64,000 nt of DNA from Paenibacillus cremeus (GTDB taxonomy: Bacteria > Bacillota > Bacilli > Paenibacillales > NBRC-103111): contig NZ_VNJI01000025.1 of assembly GCF_007786445.1 (NCBI RefSeq), forward strand, positions 1-64,000, given 5' to 3'. Positions 1-8,983 of the stretch are shown piece by piece (positions within the stretch are counted from its first letter, which is position 1; every line of letters begins with the position of its first letter). Position numbers and translations under genes: made by a program. The notes beneath the pieces are model-generated. The model was not told where the DNA came from, ran no database searches, and worked only from the letters and a program-made list of their open reading frames with translations.

Positions 1-195
1 TGGTAGTAGTGTGACTTCGACACTCTCACTTTACCAAAGGAAGCGGTGTTTTTCTATTTTTCAAGTAGGGTATCTTTTCGATCACAAATCCAGTACTCAC
101 ACGGTCTTAGGCTGATTTATTAGATGCGAAAGTTGAGTTATTATGATATTAACGATATGAAAAATCGTTATGCCGCAGCCAGTTGGAGACAGCAG
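1..195. other. left-edge non-coding or truncated sequence
   Basis: No gene can be supported here. A frame open from the window edge runs on the + strand from base 2 to a TGA at 113-115 (37 codons, no recognisable motif), so it could be the tail of a gene that lies outside the window. The remaining bases are AT-rich and separate this from the minus-strand MFS gene that ends at 196. Confidence 0.3.
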
Positions 196-1380
196 CTACC
201 TGCCGCCATCCTCCGAGACCATCGTCTCCTTTTGCGTGCCATGCAGCAGCAGAAAGCCGATCATCGCCACCGCCGCCAGCGCTGAGCCTGTAGCATAGAC
301 GGCGTGGGGGCCGACGCTGTTGAAGAGCCAGCCGCCGAGCGTTCCGCTGATTAAGCCGGCGAGGCCGGACCAGGTGACGGCGAAGACCGCTTGCCCACTC
401 GAGCGGAATTGATCCGGCACGATGCGCTGAATGTAGCGGATCGCCGTGAACAGGAAGATGCCGAAGGAAAGCGAGTGCATCGTCTGGATCGCGATGACCC
501 AGAGCGGATTGTCCACAAAGCTCATCAGCAGAAAGCGCAAAGCGTACACTCCGCAGCAGACGGCCAGAAGCGGCAGCTCTTTATACTTATGGCCGTGCTT
601 GCTTAGATAGATAAACACGGGAATTTCACTGACAGCCGAAGCCATCCATGCGGCACCGACGATCGATTGGTCCCCTCCGAGACGTTGAAGGAACAGCGCT
701 AGAAATCCGTCATTCATCCGGGTCGAAATAGCGGCGGTAAAGATAATCAGCAGGAAGGCCAGGAACGATTTCGATGTAATGATCGGGACGAGTCCGGCAA
801 AGTCCGGCTTTTTGTAGGCGGAGTTCCGCGCATCCTTCATAAGGATTGCGAGCACAAGGGAGATCGTGATCGTCGTCAAACTGATCAAGGGCGTGTAGCC
901 GGCGCCATAGTGTTTAAGAAATTGGCCAAAGACAAGGGCCCCAACGGCAAAGCCGATCGATCCCCACACGCGAAACGAGGCGTAGCTTTTTCGTGTGCCG
1001 CTGACCGTAAGCAGCGTCTGGCTGTCATTCAGCGAGCTCACGGGCTGCTGAAAAAAGGAAAACAAAGTCATAACCACCATCAGCAGCCAAAATATATTGG
1101 TATGAAAAGCCAAGGAGGCCATCACCAGCTGCCCGAAGAAGACGATCACCAGAATCTTTTTTATTGTACGGTATTTGTCGCTCATAAAGCCCCAGAACAG
1201 ATTGGACACGATCCCAATCATCGGTCCGACGGAGTAGAGAAGGCCGATCTGAATAGTCGAGTAGCCCTTGGATTGAAAGAACAGAGGGAAATAGGAGACG
1301 ATGATCGACATCGTCGTATAATAGGAAAAGGTAAAACCCCGCAGCAGAGTGTCACTGGAGGCGAGTTTAAGCTTACTCAT
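196..1380 (-). CDS. MFS permease (12 TM, MFS_1-like)
   Basis: A 394-residue major facilitator permease of the inner membrane; substrate unknown. The signature between TM2 and TM3 reads GFMSDKYRTIKK (about residues 64-75), and WGSIGF (about 139-144) follows in TM5. It lies 26 bp downstream of the MOP transporter on the same strand, so the two are probably co-transcribed. It is a clear paralogue of the permease at 8984-10141: both start with an FSYY motif, share IQIGLL/AQIGLL, the SD(K/R)Y loop and WGSIGF. The family includes nucleoside and sugar:H+ symporters and drug exporters, so the direction of transport cannot be assigned. The ATG at 1380 has only a modest GAGTGA upstream. Confidence 0.85.
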   Translation of the reverse strand: MSKLKLASSDTLLRGFTFSYYTTMSIIVSYFPLFFQSKGYSTIQIGLLYSVGPMIGIVSNLFWGFMSDKYRTIKKILVIVFFGQLVMASLAFHTNIFWLLMVVMTLFSFFQQPVSSLNDSQTLLTVSGTRKSYASFRVWGSIGFAVGALVFGQFLKHYGAGYTPLISLTTITISLVLAILMKDARNSAYKKPDFAGLVPIITSKSFLAFLLIIFTAAISTRMNDGFLALFLQRLGGDQSIVGAAWMASAVSEIPVFIYLSKHGHKYKELPLLAVCCGVYALRFLLMSFVDNPLWVIAIQTMHSLSFGIFLFTAIRYIQRIVPDQFRSSGQAVFAVTWSGLAGLISGTLGGWLFNSVGPHAVYATGSALAAVAMIGFLLLHGTQKETMVSEDGGR

Positions 1381-1406
1381 GGATGGTCACTCGATTCGTT
1401 GTATTT

Positions 1407-2747
1407 TCAAGAGCCTGCCAGCGTGCGTGGCTGAGTTGCGAGCCGTCCTTCCGCCTTGGCGGCGGCGCGCAGGACATACAGGACAACCGATGCTTCTGCT
1501 GCCGTTCCAAGCGATTGCGCCAGCGCGCCGATCATACCGTTCCAGCCCGGGGCAAAAGACGCACAGATCACAAGAGTGATCAGCGTTGTACATACGTTTC
1601 CGGCTTGGGACCAGACCATAATTTGCGTCTGTCCACGCAGCATAATGAGCCCGTTGCCAAAATCCAGCCAAGGAAATATAAACGTCATGATCATGAATAC
1701 GCGCAGCGTCGAGAGGCTGGCATGCATCAGCCGTTCGTTAACCCCCATAACATTCGCCATAAACCACGGCCCGACTGGTGTATAGGCGAGGATGGCAATG
1801 AGAATGCTGGGAATGAATGCCAACATGAAGGTAAAGCGCAGCACGGAGGCGGCGTCTTTCCGATAAAAGTTTAGCACAATCTGATGGATGTACGAAAAAA
1901 AGCTCTGCACCAGCTGCGTTAAGCTGCCTGCGATGGCGAAGGAGGCAATGGACAGCTCCAGTGCGGTCGTTTTGCCCAGAAAGGCGTTGATTGCCGGTCC
2001 TGCTATGACTGCAATGACCGAGGAGTAAAGCAACGGGCGGTAGAACTGAAAAATTTGCTTCGGCGACTCGATCGTATGTCCCGTTTTCTTTTCCGGGATC
2101 GTCTTGCGAATCAGTGCCCGACCTTCGATCAAGCTGACAGCAGCTTCGATAATCATGCCGGTGAGGAAGATAATCGCACCTACAACACCGCTGCCCACCC
2201 CGGTATGGATGAAATAAAGTGATAATAAGTACATACCGATAAGCCGGATGAACATGCCGATCGTCAGCCATTTGGTTCGCATGTTGAAAATAATGACTCC
2301 GTGAAAAATACAGCGGATACCAGAAAAGATACTTACGGTCATCAGCACCCGGTAGACGTTTACCATTGGACCGATCAGCTTCTCATCGGCACCGAATAAA
2401 TGCAAAAACACCCACGGTCCAACAGGGGTGTAGCTGATGAATCCGCCTATGAGAACGATAGCGCCCAGCACAAAGGCGCCGACAATGGACATGGCCCTAA
2501 ACGAAATGCGATCGCGGACGAGTGCGGAGCAGGTTTGACGCAGCAGGATGGCAGGTCTCTCGGTAATCCCCATGATGCTCATCGGGAGGGCGTAGCTTGC
2601 AATGATGAGCTCTGGATGTGCTGACCGTGCTAATGTACTATTGATAATGACGTGCGAAATCGTTACCAAGCTTGCCGAAATTCCGAGCGGGATGAAGAAG
2701 GCGAGCAGCTGACGAAACGAAATGCGTGCCGGTTGCGGTTGGTGCAT
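1407..2747 (-). CDS. MOP/MATE-superfamily (ANK-like) membrane transporter
   Basis: A 446-residue polytopic membrane protein with about 12 hydrophobic segments. The two halves carry the same motif, YTPVGPW, at residues 106-112 and 322-328, each followed by a short loop and VYRVLM/TLRVFM; this pseudo-repeat is what the two six-helix bundles of the MOP superfamily (MATE, Wzx, ANK) would give. Likely a flippase or efflux carrier; substrate unknown. GAGGGA lies 7 bp before the ATG at 2747. First gene of a two-gene unit with the MFS gene at 196-1380 (26-bp gap), divergent from the gene at 2898. The resemblance to eukaryotic ANKH is my recollection and rests on the general plan rather than an alignment. 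Confidence 0.75.
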   Translation of the reverse strand: MHQPQPARISFRQLLAFFIPLGISASLVTISHVIINSTLARSAHPELIIASYALPMSIMGITERPAILLRQTCSALVRDRISFRAMSIVGAFVLGAIVLIGGFISYTPVGPWVFLHLFGADEKLIGPMVNVYRVLMTVSIFSGIRCIFHGVIIFNMRTKWLTIGMFIRLIGMYLLSLYFIHTGVGSGVVGAIIFLTGMIIEAAVSLIEGRALIRKTIPEKKTGHTIESPKQIFQFYRPLLYSSVIAVIAGPAINAFLGKTTALELSIASFAIAGSLTQLVQSFFSYIHQIVLNFYRKDAASVLRFTFMLAFIPSILIAILAYTPVGPWFMANVMGVNERLMHASLSTLRVFMIMTFIFPWLDFGNGLIMLRGQTQIMVWSQAGNVCTTLITLVICASFAPGWNGMIGALAQSLGTAAEASVVLYVLRAAAKAEGRLATQPRTLAGS

Positions 2748-2897
2748 GATGACGTCCCTCTTTTCACAATTGCTAAATATTATAGCATGAATCCAGAAGC
2801 CGGGGAGAGAAATTTATTTTTCCACTGGAAGCTGATCTTGGTTCGTGATACATTAATATAAATATGGCTCCGTATGAGAACGAAAGGGGTGCCTAAG

Positions 2898-3215
2898 ATG
2901 AGCTATACATTTGAACTCGATGAACGTCTTGGAATCCCGCTGCCTCAGCTGAATAAAGACTTTGAGGAATTTACGGTGTCCGAGCAAGCGGAGATGCTGC
3001 TGCGCTGGGAAGAAATCCGGGGAACGATTCCCGAGCGAATCAAACAAATCGAACGGGTGATCATACGCAAGCAGGATCAGCTGAACGTGGAAGATAATTT
3101 TGTACTGTCCTGCAAGCTCAACAGTGAAATTGCAGAGCTGGCGAGCACGATCAACGAGCTTCACCTATGGTTCCGATTGAATCAAGATATGGCGACGGGC
3201 GCAGCGCATCACTGA
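2898..3215 (+). CDS. conserved small helical protein, unknown function
   Basis: A 105-residue, soluble, charged protein that I do not recognise. The C-terminal two thirds look helical (heptad-like runs from about residue 40, including WEEIRGTIPERIKQIERVI), suggesting a small coiled-coil adaptor. The ATG at 2898 is preferred over an upstream in-frame ATG at 2874 because GAAAGGGG (2882-2889) sits 8 bp before it. It is divergent from the MOP transporter and 47 bp upstream of the next gene, with which it may share a transcript. No membrane segment or signal peptide. Confidence 0.7.
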   Translation: MSYTFELDERLGIPLPQLNKDFEEFTVSEQAEMLLRWEEIRGTIPERIKQIERVIIRKQDQLNVEDNFVLSCKLNSEIAELASTINELHLWFRLNQDMATGAAHH

Positions 3216-3262
3216 TGGCGCCCTTTCGCGCATGAATATAGGATATAAGGAGGTTGGGGGCT

Positions 3263-3862
3263 TTGAGTTGGACCGAAAGCCTGCACAGACTCGCTGCGCA
3301 GCTGACAGACCACAGGCCTTCACTGTACCCGACGGAGGAGCTGGACGATCTGAACGACATTAAGATCGGCAAGCTGTCCACCAGCGGTTTTCAAGGCGAA
3401 GGGCTTACCTATGCATTAGCTGTAAAATCAGGTTTGCATCTGTTCAATGAAAGCTTGGATCGATCGCATACCTTATCGCAAGACATACATAACCCGACCG
3501 GGAGCTTCTGGCACGGCATTATGCATCGGATGGAAGGGGACTATAGCAACGCGAAATACTGGTTTCGCATGGTTCACAGCCACCCGATCTATCCGGTGTT
3601 AGCTGAACAGGCTGCGGCAGCCATTCAGGAAGCAGATCTGGACGAAATTCGCAGCTCGGCGCTTAGAGCGCAGCTGGCGAAGCTATGTGCGGGGGGGGCA
3701 TGGGACCCGTACTTGTTCGTCGATTTGGTCGAGCAGCAGGTCACTAGAGCGAGAGACGAAGCGGGCGAAGCGCTGTTGATGCACATTCAGTGGCTGGAAA
3801 TGCGGCTGCTGCTTGAATACAGCTACACCCAGAGCGGCGGAGGAGGCTCCCTTCTTGGCTAA
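3263..3862 (+). CDS. conserved hypothetical with HGIMHR motif
   Basis: A 199-residue soluble protein of unknown function. The visible hallmark is a block near residues 92-115, FWHGIMHRMEG followed by AKYWFRMV and SHPIY; I recall similar WHGIMHR...YWFR blocks in uncharacterised proteins of several phyla but cannot name a family. The start is TTG at 3263, 9 bp after AAGGAGG (3247-3253); a TTG at 3254 overlaps that SD. The last 8 bp overlap ytpB, and its C-terminal GGGGS codons form the AGGAGG of ytpB, so the two proteins are translationally coupled. A link to terpene metabolism is inference from this coupling only. Confidence 0.75.
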   Translation: MSWTESLHRLAAQLTDHRPSLYPTEELDDLNDIKIGKLSTSGFQGEGLTYALAVKSGLHLFNESLDRSHTLSQDIHNPTGSFWHGIMHRMEGDYSNAKYWFRMVHSHPIYPVLAEQAAAAIQEADLDEIRSSALRAQLAKLCAGGAWDPYLFVDLVEQQVTRARDEAGEALLMHIQWLEMRLLLEYSYTQSGGGGSLLG

Positions 3863-4931
3863 CGCGAGAAGCAGCATTCAGGTACCTGGCGGACCTCTCT
3901 CCCTGATGCTTCGTGTCTATCGCTATGTGCTGCCGGAGGTGCGCGAACAGCTTCGCGGCTGGCGGGAGCGGGCGGATCGGATTCCCGATTCCGAGCTGCA
4001 GAAGCAGGCAATCGCCAGCATGACCAGCAAGCAGTTTCATTGTGAGGGCGGAGCGGTGTATGCGGCGGCGAATTTGCCTATGCGGCATGTGCTGATTCCG
4101 CTGATTGTCGCGTTTCAAACGATCAGCGACTATCTCGATAATTTGTGCGATCGGAGCACTTCGCTCGATCCGGACGATTTTCGGTGCCTGCATCAGTCGA
4201 TGCTGGATGCGGTGGATTCATCCGGGCCGGTGAATGACTATTACGCGTTTCGCGAGGAGCGGGAGGACGGCGGATATTTGACCGGGCTCGTCCAAACGTG
4301 CCAAGACGCGATCAGGAAGCTGCCGTCTTATAGTCTAGTGGCTGAGTCCGTCCACGAGCTGGTCGGCTTATATTGCGATCTTCAGGTGTACAAGCATATC
4401 CGCAAGGATCTTCGCGAGGATGCGCTGCTCCGTTGGTGGGAGCTGCATCAAGCCAAATATCCGTCCATTACGTGGAATGAATTTGCCGCGGCGACCGGCT
4501 CAACGCTTGGTGTATTCACATTGTTCTTGGCCGCAGCCGACCCGCAGCTGGCCACGCCCACGGTGAGAGCCATACACGAAGCTTATTTTCCGTATATTTG
4601 CAGTCTACATATATTGCTGGATTACTTGATTGACCAAGAGGAGGATCTGGCCGGCGGCGATTTGAATTTCTGCAGCTATTACGATAGCCTGGAATCGACC
4701 GTGGAACGGATTGCCTTGATTGTAGCCGAGGCCAAAGTTAAGTCTGAATTGCTGGAGCATCCTTCCTTTCATCGAATGATTATCGAGGGCTTGCTTGCGC
4801 TTTATTTGTCGGACCCGAAGGTCAGCAGACAGCGGGAAGTTAAACAAATCTCTCGGCAGCTCATGAAGGACAGTCCCCTGATGCGCATGTTCTTTTTTGT
4901 GAACAGCATCTGGATCCGCAAAACCTCTTGA
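3855..4931 (+). CDS. ytpB: tetraprenyl-beta-curcumene synthase (YtpB, DUF2600)
   Basis: Terpene cyclase that in Bacillus converts heptaprenyl diphosphate to tetraprenyl-beta-curcumene, the precursor of sesquarterpenes (sporulenes). The 358-residue length matches the family (about 360). The aspartate-rich ISDYLDNLCDR segment (about residues 90-100) and the HILLDYLIDQEED segment fit the metal/diphosphate-binding helices known for it. The start is TTG at 3855, 8 bp after AGGAGG (3841-3846); an earlier TTG at 3813 has no SD. It overlaps the upstream HGIMHR gene by 8 bp. The squalene-hopene-type cyclase that would act next is not in the window. The family assignment is by recognition of the sequence. 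Confidence 0.88.
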   Translation: MANARSSIQVPGGPLSLMLRVYRYVLPEVREQLRGWRERADRIPDSELQKQAIASMTSKQFHCEGGAVYAAANLPMRHVLIPLIVAFQTISDYLDNLCDRSTSLDPDDFRCLHQSMLDAVDSSGPVNDYYAFREEREDGGYLTGLVQTCQDAIRKLPSYSLVAESVHELVGLYCDLQVYKHIRKDLREDALLRWWELHQAKYPSITWNEFAAATGSTLGVFTLFLAAADPQLATPTVRAIHEAYFPYICSLHILLDYLIDQEEDLAGGDLNFCSYYDSLESTVERIALIVAEAKVKSELLEHPSFHRMIIEGLLALYLSDPKVSRQREVKQISRQLMKDSPLMRMFFFVNSIWIRKTS

Positions 4932-4975
4932 TAATAAATATAATAATATAGGATAGCGATTAGGGAGGAATTGTA

Positions 4976-5941
4976 ATGTCAGTCAAAAAAATTGCGGTAC
5001 TTACAAGCGGCGGTGACTCGCAAGGCATGAACGCAGCCGTTCGCGCCGTGGTGCGCAGCGGATTGTACCATGGTCTGGAAGTTTACGCGGTACAACGCGG
5101 CTATGCCGGACTCATTAACAATGACATTCGTCGTATGGACCTGCGCAGCGTGGGCGACATTATTCAGCGGGGCGGTACGATTCTGCAAACGGCGCGCTGT
5201 AAGGAGTTTATGACGCCTGAAGGGCAGCAGATCGGAGCGAACAACCTGCGCGAGCATGGGATCGACGGTCTCGTTGTCATTGGAGGAGACGGTTCATACC
5301 AGGGCGCGAACAAGCTTAGCAAGCTGGGAATTAAAACGATGGGTCTGCCAGGGACGATCGATAACGATATTCCATTCACCGACTTTACCATCGGCTTTGA
5401 TACCGCGGTAAGCATTGTAGTGGATGCGATCAACAAGCTTCGCGATACGATGAGCTCTCATGAGCGTTCGTCCGTTGTCGAAGTAATGGGCCGCCACTGC
5501 GGCGACATCGCTTTGTATTCGGGGCTGGCGAGCGGGGCAGAGACGATCCTCGTGCCAGAGGTGGGCTTCGACCTGGATGAAATCGCGAAACGGATGGCTG
5601 ACAACTTCGCCCAAGGCAAGCGCCACAGTATCGTCATCGTAGCGGAAGGCGTGGGCAAAGGCGAGGACATTGCCGCCGAAATTACACGTCGTAACGGCAT
5701 TGAGCCGCGCGTCACCGTGCTGGGTCACATTCAACGCGGCGGAGCGCCAACACATAACGATCGCATCTTGGCCAGCAGCCTCGGCGATTTTGCCGTGCGC
5801 AAGCTGATCGAAGGCGAGTCCGGCAAGGCGTGCGGAATTATTAAAGGCGAGCTTGTTGCAACTGACATCGACAAAGTAGTACACACGAAGAAAGACTTCA
5901 ACATGGAGCTGTACGAACTGGCGAAACGCCTGTCGCAATAA
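4976..5941 (+). CDS. pfkA: ATP-dependent 6-phosphofructokinase
   Basis: Glycolytic kinase: fructose 6-phosphate + ATP to fructose 1,6-bisphosphate, cytosolic homotetramer. At 321 residues it has the standard PfkA length. Visible sites: nucleotide-binding TSGGD (10-14), GGDGS (103-107; Gly at the position that favours ATP over PPi), catalytic PGTIDND (125-131) and MGRHCGDIA (171-179), then QRGG near 249. The first loop reads GGDSQGMN rather than the usual GGDAPGMN. The ATG is preceded by AGGGAGGA. In many Bacillales pfkA precedes pyk; here it is monocistronic with its own elaborate terminator. Confidence 0.96.
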   Translation: MSVKKIAVLTSGGDSQGMNAAVRAVVRSGLYHGLEVYAVQRGYAGLINNDIRRMDLRSVGDIIQRGGTILQTARCKEFMTPEGQQIGANNLREHGIDGLVVIGGDGSYQGANKLSKLGIKTMGLPGTIDNDIPFTDFTIGFDTAVSIVVDAINKLRDTMSSHERSSVVEVMGRHCGDIALYSGLASGAETILVPEVGFDLDEIAKRMADNFAQGKRHSIVIVAEGVGKGEDIAAEITRRNGIEPRVTVLGHIQRGGAPTHNDRILASSLGDFAVRKLIEGESGKACGIIKGELVATDIDKVVHTKKDFNMELYELAKRLSQ

Positions 5942-5946
5942 GAGAT

Positions 5947-6024
5947 AAACATGCATCTTTACTTCTAAACCGGCTTTCCGCGCAGGAAAGTCAGGCTACG
6001 GTCGGAAGAGATGCATGTTTTTTT
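5947..6024 (+). terminator. branched intrinsic terminator of pfkA
   Basis: A perfect 12-bp stem (AAACATGCATCT at 5947-5958 with AGATGCATGTTT at 6009-6020) closes a 50-nt loop that itself contains a CTTTCC/GGAAAG hairpin around 5974-5988, then a T-run. Most intrinsic terminators have small loops, so this is unusually large; it could also be the 3' end of a stable RNA. Confidence 0.75.
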
Positions 6025-6066
6025 ACACTTATCGATTGCTTTTGGAGCTAAGGAGGCCAAGAAGGC

Positions 6067-6273
6067 ATGTACATGTACAAAATGGAAGTGGAGCTCGAAA
6101 AGGAAGGCTTGGTGCACTTAATCATCATGGCGGAGACGGATGAGCAGGCCTTTGATTATTTGGAAGAGCATCTGGTACGCCATTTCATTCATAACCCGGA
6201 GGTGCGCGAAGCCAGTATTATCGAGAAGAAACGTGCGGTAAAAGGCTCCGGGTATGTCATCGAGAGCAAGTAA
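6067..6273 (+). CDS. small conserved protein, unknown function
   Basis: A 68-residue soluble acidic/basic protein starting MYMYKMEVELE. It has the beta-alpha pattern of a small domain (MEVELE..LVHLIIMAETDEQAFDYLEEHL) and a basic end, and resembles the ~65-residue proteins of unknown function common in Bacillales (possibly the DUF3906 group; I am not sure). AGGAGG at 6051-6056 lies 10 bp before the ATG. It follows the pfkA terminator and precedes the FMN reductase promoter, so it is probably monocistronic. Confidence 0.65.
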   Translation: MYMYKMEVELEKEGLVHLIIMAETDEQAFDYLEEHLVRHFIHNPEVREASIIEKKRAVKGSGYVIESK

Positions 6274-6304
6274 GATCTGGCATCGAAGGAAATACCCAGA
6301 TGGG

Positions 6305-6334
6305 TTGACTTTATTTTACTTTTTATATTAAAAT
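6305..6334 (+). promoter_or_regulatory. sigma-A promoter for FMN reductase
   Basis: TTGACT (6305-6310) and TAAAAT (6329-6334) with an 18-bp spacer, immediately upstream of the reductase gene that starts at 6368. AT-rich surroundings and close match to the consensus support it. Confidence 0.6.
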
Positions 6335-6367
6335 GTATGTAAAGTCACCATGAGGGGGGAACTTCAG

Positions 6368-6910
6368 ATGAAGGTCATGATTATTGCGGGAAGCAATCGG
6401 AAGAATGCATCCAGTACGGCGTTGTGCCGGTATATTGCGCAAATGCTCAAGGATCAAGGGACTGAAGTAAATTTATTCGATCTTTACGAGAAGCCGCTGC
6501 CGTTTTATTGCAAGGACCAAGAAACGACGGATGCCAATGTGAAGGCGCTCAAGCAAGGCTTGCTGGAGGCAGACGGCATTGTGTTGGCTACGCCTGAGTA
6601 CCATGGGAGTGTATCGGGCGTGCTCAAGAATGCGCTGGATTTTGTCGGCAAAGATCATTTTGATGGGAAAGTGACGCTGTCGGTCAGCTCGGCTGGTGGT
6701 GCAGTTGGTGTAAGCTCGCTGACGCATTTGCAAACAATGGTCCGCAACGTACATGGCATTAACTGTCCGGAGTGGATCTCGATCGGTGGGACACAGCGGA
6801 CCTTCTCACCGGACGACGTTCCGGAGGATGAGAAAACGCGGGATCGTGTGCAGCGTACTGTGGGTTATTTTATGACCATGGTTCAAACGTTTCGGCGCGT
6901 GAAAGTATAG
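6368..6910 (+). CDS. NAD(P)H-dependent FMN reductase (flavodoxin-like fold)
   Basis: A 180-residue flavoprotein of the NADPH-dependent FMN reductase family (azoreductase/quinone or chromate reductase group, e.g. B. subtilis YhdA). The FMN phosphate loop GSNRKNASS is at about residues 8-16, and [10 protein letters not shown] with LKNALDF (about 75-95) forms the isoalloxazine pocket and dimer interface. Cytosolic; reduces flavins, azo dyes or quinones with NAD(P)H. The ATG at 6368 is 7 bp after GAGGGGGGA; the ATG at 6350 lies before that SD. Own sigma-A promoter, 28 bp upstream of ung, with which it may be co-transcribed. Confidence 0.85.
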   Translation: MKVMIIAGSNRKNASSTALCRYIAQMLKDQGTEVNLFDLYEKPLPFYCKDQETTDANVKALKQGLLEADGIVLATPEYHGSVSGVLKNALDFVGKDHFDGKVTLSVSSAGGAVGVSSLTHLQTMVRNVHGINCPEWISIGGTQRTFSPDDVPEDEKTRDRVQRTVGYFMTMVQTFRRVKV

Positions 6911-6938
6911 TTTCGCAAGAGGGGAGAGAGGCGCAGTC

Positions 6939-7619
6939 GTGGGAGCAGTATTGAACAACGATTGGGCTGAACTCCTGGGTGGGGAGTTCGAGAAGCCTTA
7001 TTACATTCGATTGAGGCAATTTTTAAAAGAGGAATACGCCGCATGCAAGGTGTATCCGAATATGCACGATATTTTCAATGCGCTGCATAATACGCCTTAT
7101 GCTGAGGTGAAGGTGGTCATTCTGGGTCAAGATCCGTACCATGGACCCGGGCAAGCGCATGGCCTAAGCTTCTCCGTGAAGCCGGGCGTACCTGCACCGC
7201 CTTCCTTACAGAACATGTTCAAAGAGCTGAAGAGTGATCTCGGCTGCCGCATACCCGACAACGGCTATCTGGTCAAGTGGTCCGAACAGGGAGTGCTGAT
7301 GCTGAACACGGTTCTTACGGTACGGGAGGGGGAAGCCGCTTCGCACAAGGGTCAAGGCTGGGAATCGTTCACGGACCGGATCATCGCGCTGTTGAATGAG
7401 CGGGAGAAGCCGATGGTGTTCATTCTGTGGGGGAGCCACGCACAGCAGAAGGCGCAGCTGATTACGAACAGCAGGCATCACATTCTGCGCTCCGTTCACC
7501 CGAGTCCGCTATCCTCGCACCGCGGATTTTTCGGCAGCAAGCCGTATTCGCAGGCGAACCGCTTCTTGGAAAGCATCGGCAGCACACCGATCGATTGGCA
7601 GATCGACGATTTGAAATAG
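6939..7619 (+). CDS. ung: uracil-DNA glycosylase
   Basis: Base-excision repair enzyme that removes uracil from DNA. The 226 residues cover the whole family 1 UDG fold: water-activating loop GQDPYHG (63-69, catalytic Asp65), AHGLSFSV, the [10 protein letters not shown] strand with the uracil-binding Asn, and the Leu intercalation loop [11 protein letters not shown] near residue 187. GTG start at 6939 with GGGGAGAGAG upstream. It is followed at once by a hairpin terminator, and the next gene is convergent. Confidence 0.97.
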   Translation: MGAVLNNDWAELLGGEFEKPYYIRLRQFLKEEYAACKVYPNMHDIFNALHNTPYAEVKVVILGQDPYHGPGQAHGLSFSVKPGVPAPPSLQNMFKELKSDLGCRIPDNGYLVKWSEQGVLMLNTVLTVREGEAASHKGQGWESFTDRIIALLNEREKPMVFILWGSHAQQKAQLITNSRHHILRSVHPSPLSSHRGFFGSKPYSQANRFLESIGSTPIDWQIDDLK

Positions 7620-7624
7620 CGAAA

Positions 7625-7664
7625 GCCCGAAGCCCTGATAAGACAGGGAATCGGGCATATTTTT
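7625..7664 (+). terminator. intrinsic terminator of ung
   Basis: GCCCGA (7625-7630) and TCGGGC (7651-7656) close a stem with inner CCCTG/CAGGG, followed by ATATTTTTG. It lies between convergent ung and the DUF4015 gene. Confidence 0.85.
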
Positions 7665-7668
7665 GTAC

Positions 7669-8853
7669 CTACTGGTTATAATCGACGTTGGGCGTATACG
7701 TATTGCCGGCATTCCAGAGCAGGAATTCATCGACGCCGTTGTCCTTCAGCGCTCGGATCTGATCCTCGACTTCCTTCTTGCCGTACTTAATATAGCCTTG
7801 AACCCAGGAAGCTGTAAAATCTTGAATCCATGGCCTGATGGCAGGCTTCAGCTCCTGCAGCGGGTCGAGCTTTTTGTGCGTATCCTTCGTTGCACCATCG
7901 ATCGTCACATAAGGCTGGGCATCCGGAACCTTGGCTCCGAACCAGCCGGTCGTGTAGTGACTCGGGTAAATCATCGGGCAGATGACGTCCACGTTCTGCG
8001 AGATTTTCTCAAAGTCCTGACCGATGCCTTCGGCGGCCGGAACGGATGCTGCATAGCCGAAAATATCCACTGAGACCCGTACGCCCAGCGGAGTCAGCTG
8101 CTCGCGGGCATACTTGACGAATTCCGCTACCGCATCGATCCGCGAACGATCATCCTTGTCGTACTTCAGCGTATCCGCCCGTTTCTCAAAGCCTTCCGGA
8201 AATCGCACGTAGTCAAACTGGATTTCCTTGAAGCCTGCTTTTGCAGCCTCCTTGGCGATGGAGACATTGTAGTCCCAAACTTCCTTTTTGTACGGATTCA
8301 CAAAGCTGTCCGGCGGGTTTTTCCCGTTGCCCCATAAGGTGCCGTCTTCATTAAGATAAGAAAGATCAGGCCGTTTCTTCGCTAGCACCGTATCCTTAAA
8401 CACAACGACACGGGCAATTGGGAATACATCATGGGCTTTCAGCGTGTTCATTAAACCAGGCATGTCACGAATGATTTTTTGCGTCGTGTCCATCGCCTGC
8501 AGCTCCGGATTGCCGGTATCGTAGGTGATATAGCCCCAGTCGTCCTTCACATCGATGACCATCGCATTCAATTCGGTGTCATCGGTCAGCTTGAGCAGCG
8601 ATTCCAGCCTCGAGCCTCCGGCGCTGTGAGCCGTTACGTAGATACCTTTCACCTTCGGGGCGGCCGGCTGCGGATCCCGCTTGTTGACCGGCTTCAGGCT
8701 ATCTCCCGGGTTGACGGCGGGTGGCGGAGCCTGCTGTACGACCGCGGTTTTCGAGTCCATCGCCGCTTGGGCATATTGTTCAAACGTCATGTCGGGATGA
8801 TCCGCGCTAACGCCTCCCCAGGCCATCAGCAGCGCAGCTAACAATAGTTCCAT
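7669..8853 (-). CDS. secreted putative glycoside hydrolase (DUF4015)
   Basis: A 394-residue extracytoplasmic protein of the DUF4015 TIM-barrel glycosidase-like family. The N-terminus is a short hydrophobic segment (LLLAALLMAWGG), signal peptide or anchor, then a Pro-rich linker to about residue 65. The domain begins KGIYVTAHSAG (about 69-79) and includes MVIDVKDDWG, IQFDYVRFPE (about 216-225), VSVDIFGY and MIYPSHY, the strand-end acidic residues that in this group would be catalytic. Substrate unknown; a cell-wall or exopolysaccharide is plausible. The purine-rich AAGGAGAGAGAG upstream of the ATG at 8853 is the likely SD. Divergent from the MFS gene at 8984. Confidence 0.8.
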   Translation of the reverse strand: MELLLAALLMAWGGVSADHPDMTFEQYAQAAMDSKTAVVQQAPPPAVNPGDSLKPVNKRDPQPAAPKVKGIYVTAHSAGGSRLESLLKLTDDTELNAMVIDVKDDWGYITYDTGNPELQAMDTTQKIIRDMPGLMNTLKAHDVFPIARVVVFKDTVLAKKRPDLSYLNEDGTLWGNGKNPPDSFVNPYKKEVWDYNVSIAKEAAKAGFKEIQFDYVRFPEGFEKRADTLKYDKDDRSRIDAVAEFVKYAREQLTPLGVRVSVDIFGYAASVPAAEGIGQDFEKISQNVDVICPMIYPSHYTTGWFGAKVPDAQPYVTIDGATKDTHKKLDPLQELKPAIRPWIQDFTASWVQGYIKYGKKEVEDQIRALKDNGVDEFLLWNAGNTYTPNVDYNQ

Positions 8854-8983
8854 GGTATGTTTCTCTCTCTCCTTGCGCCTTTGATAGAATATATTATAAT
8901 AGAATGGTTAATCGTAAGGATAGGGAACATGGATGCATTTTGGTGAAATATAAGAGATTTTGACAAAAAGGACCGATAACTTC

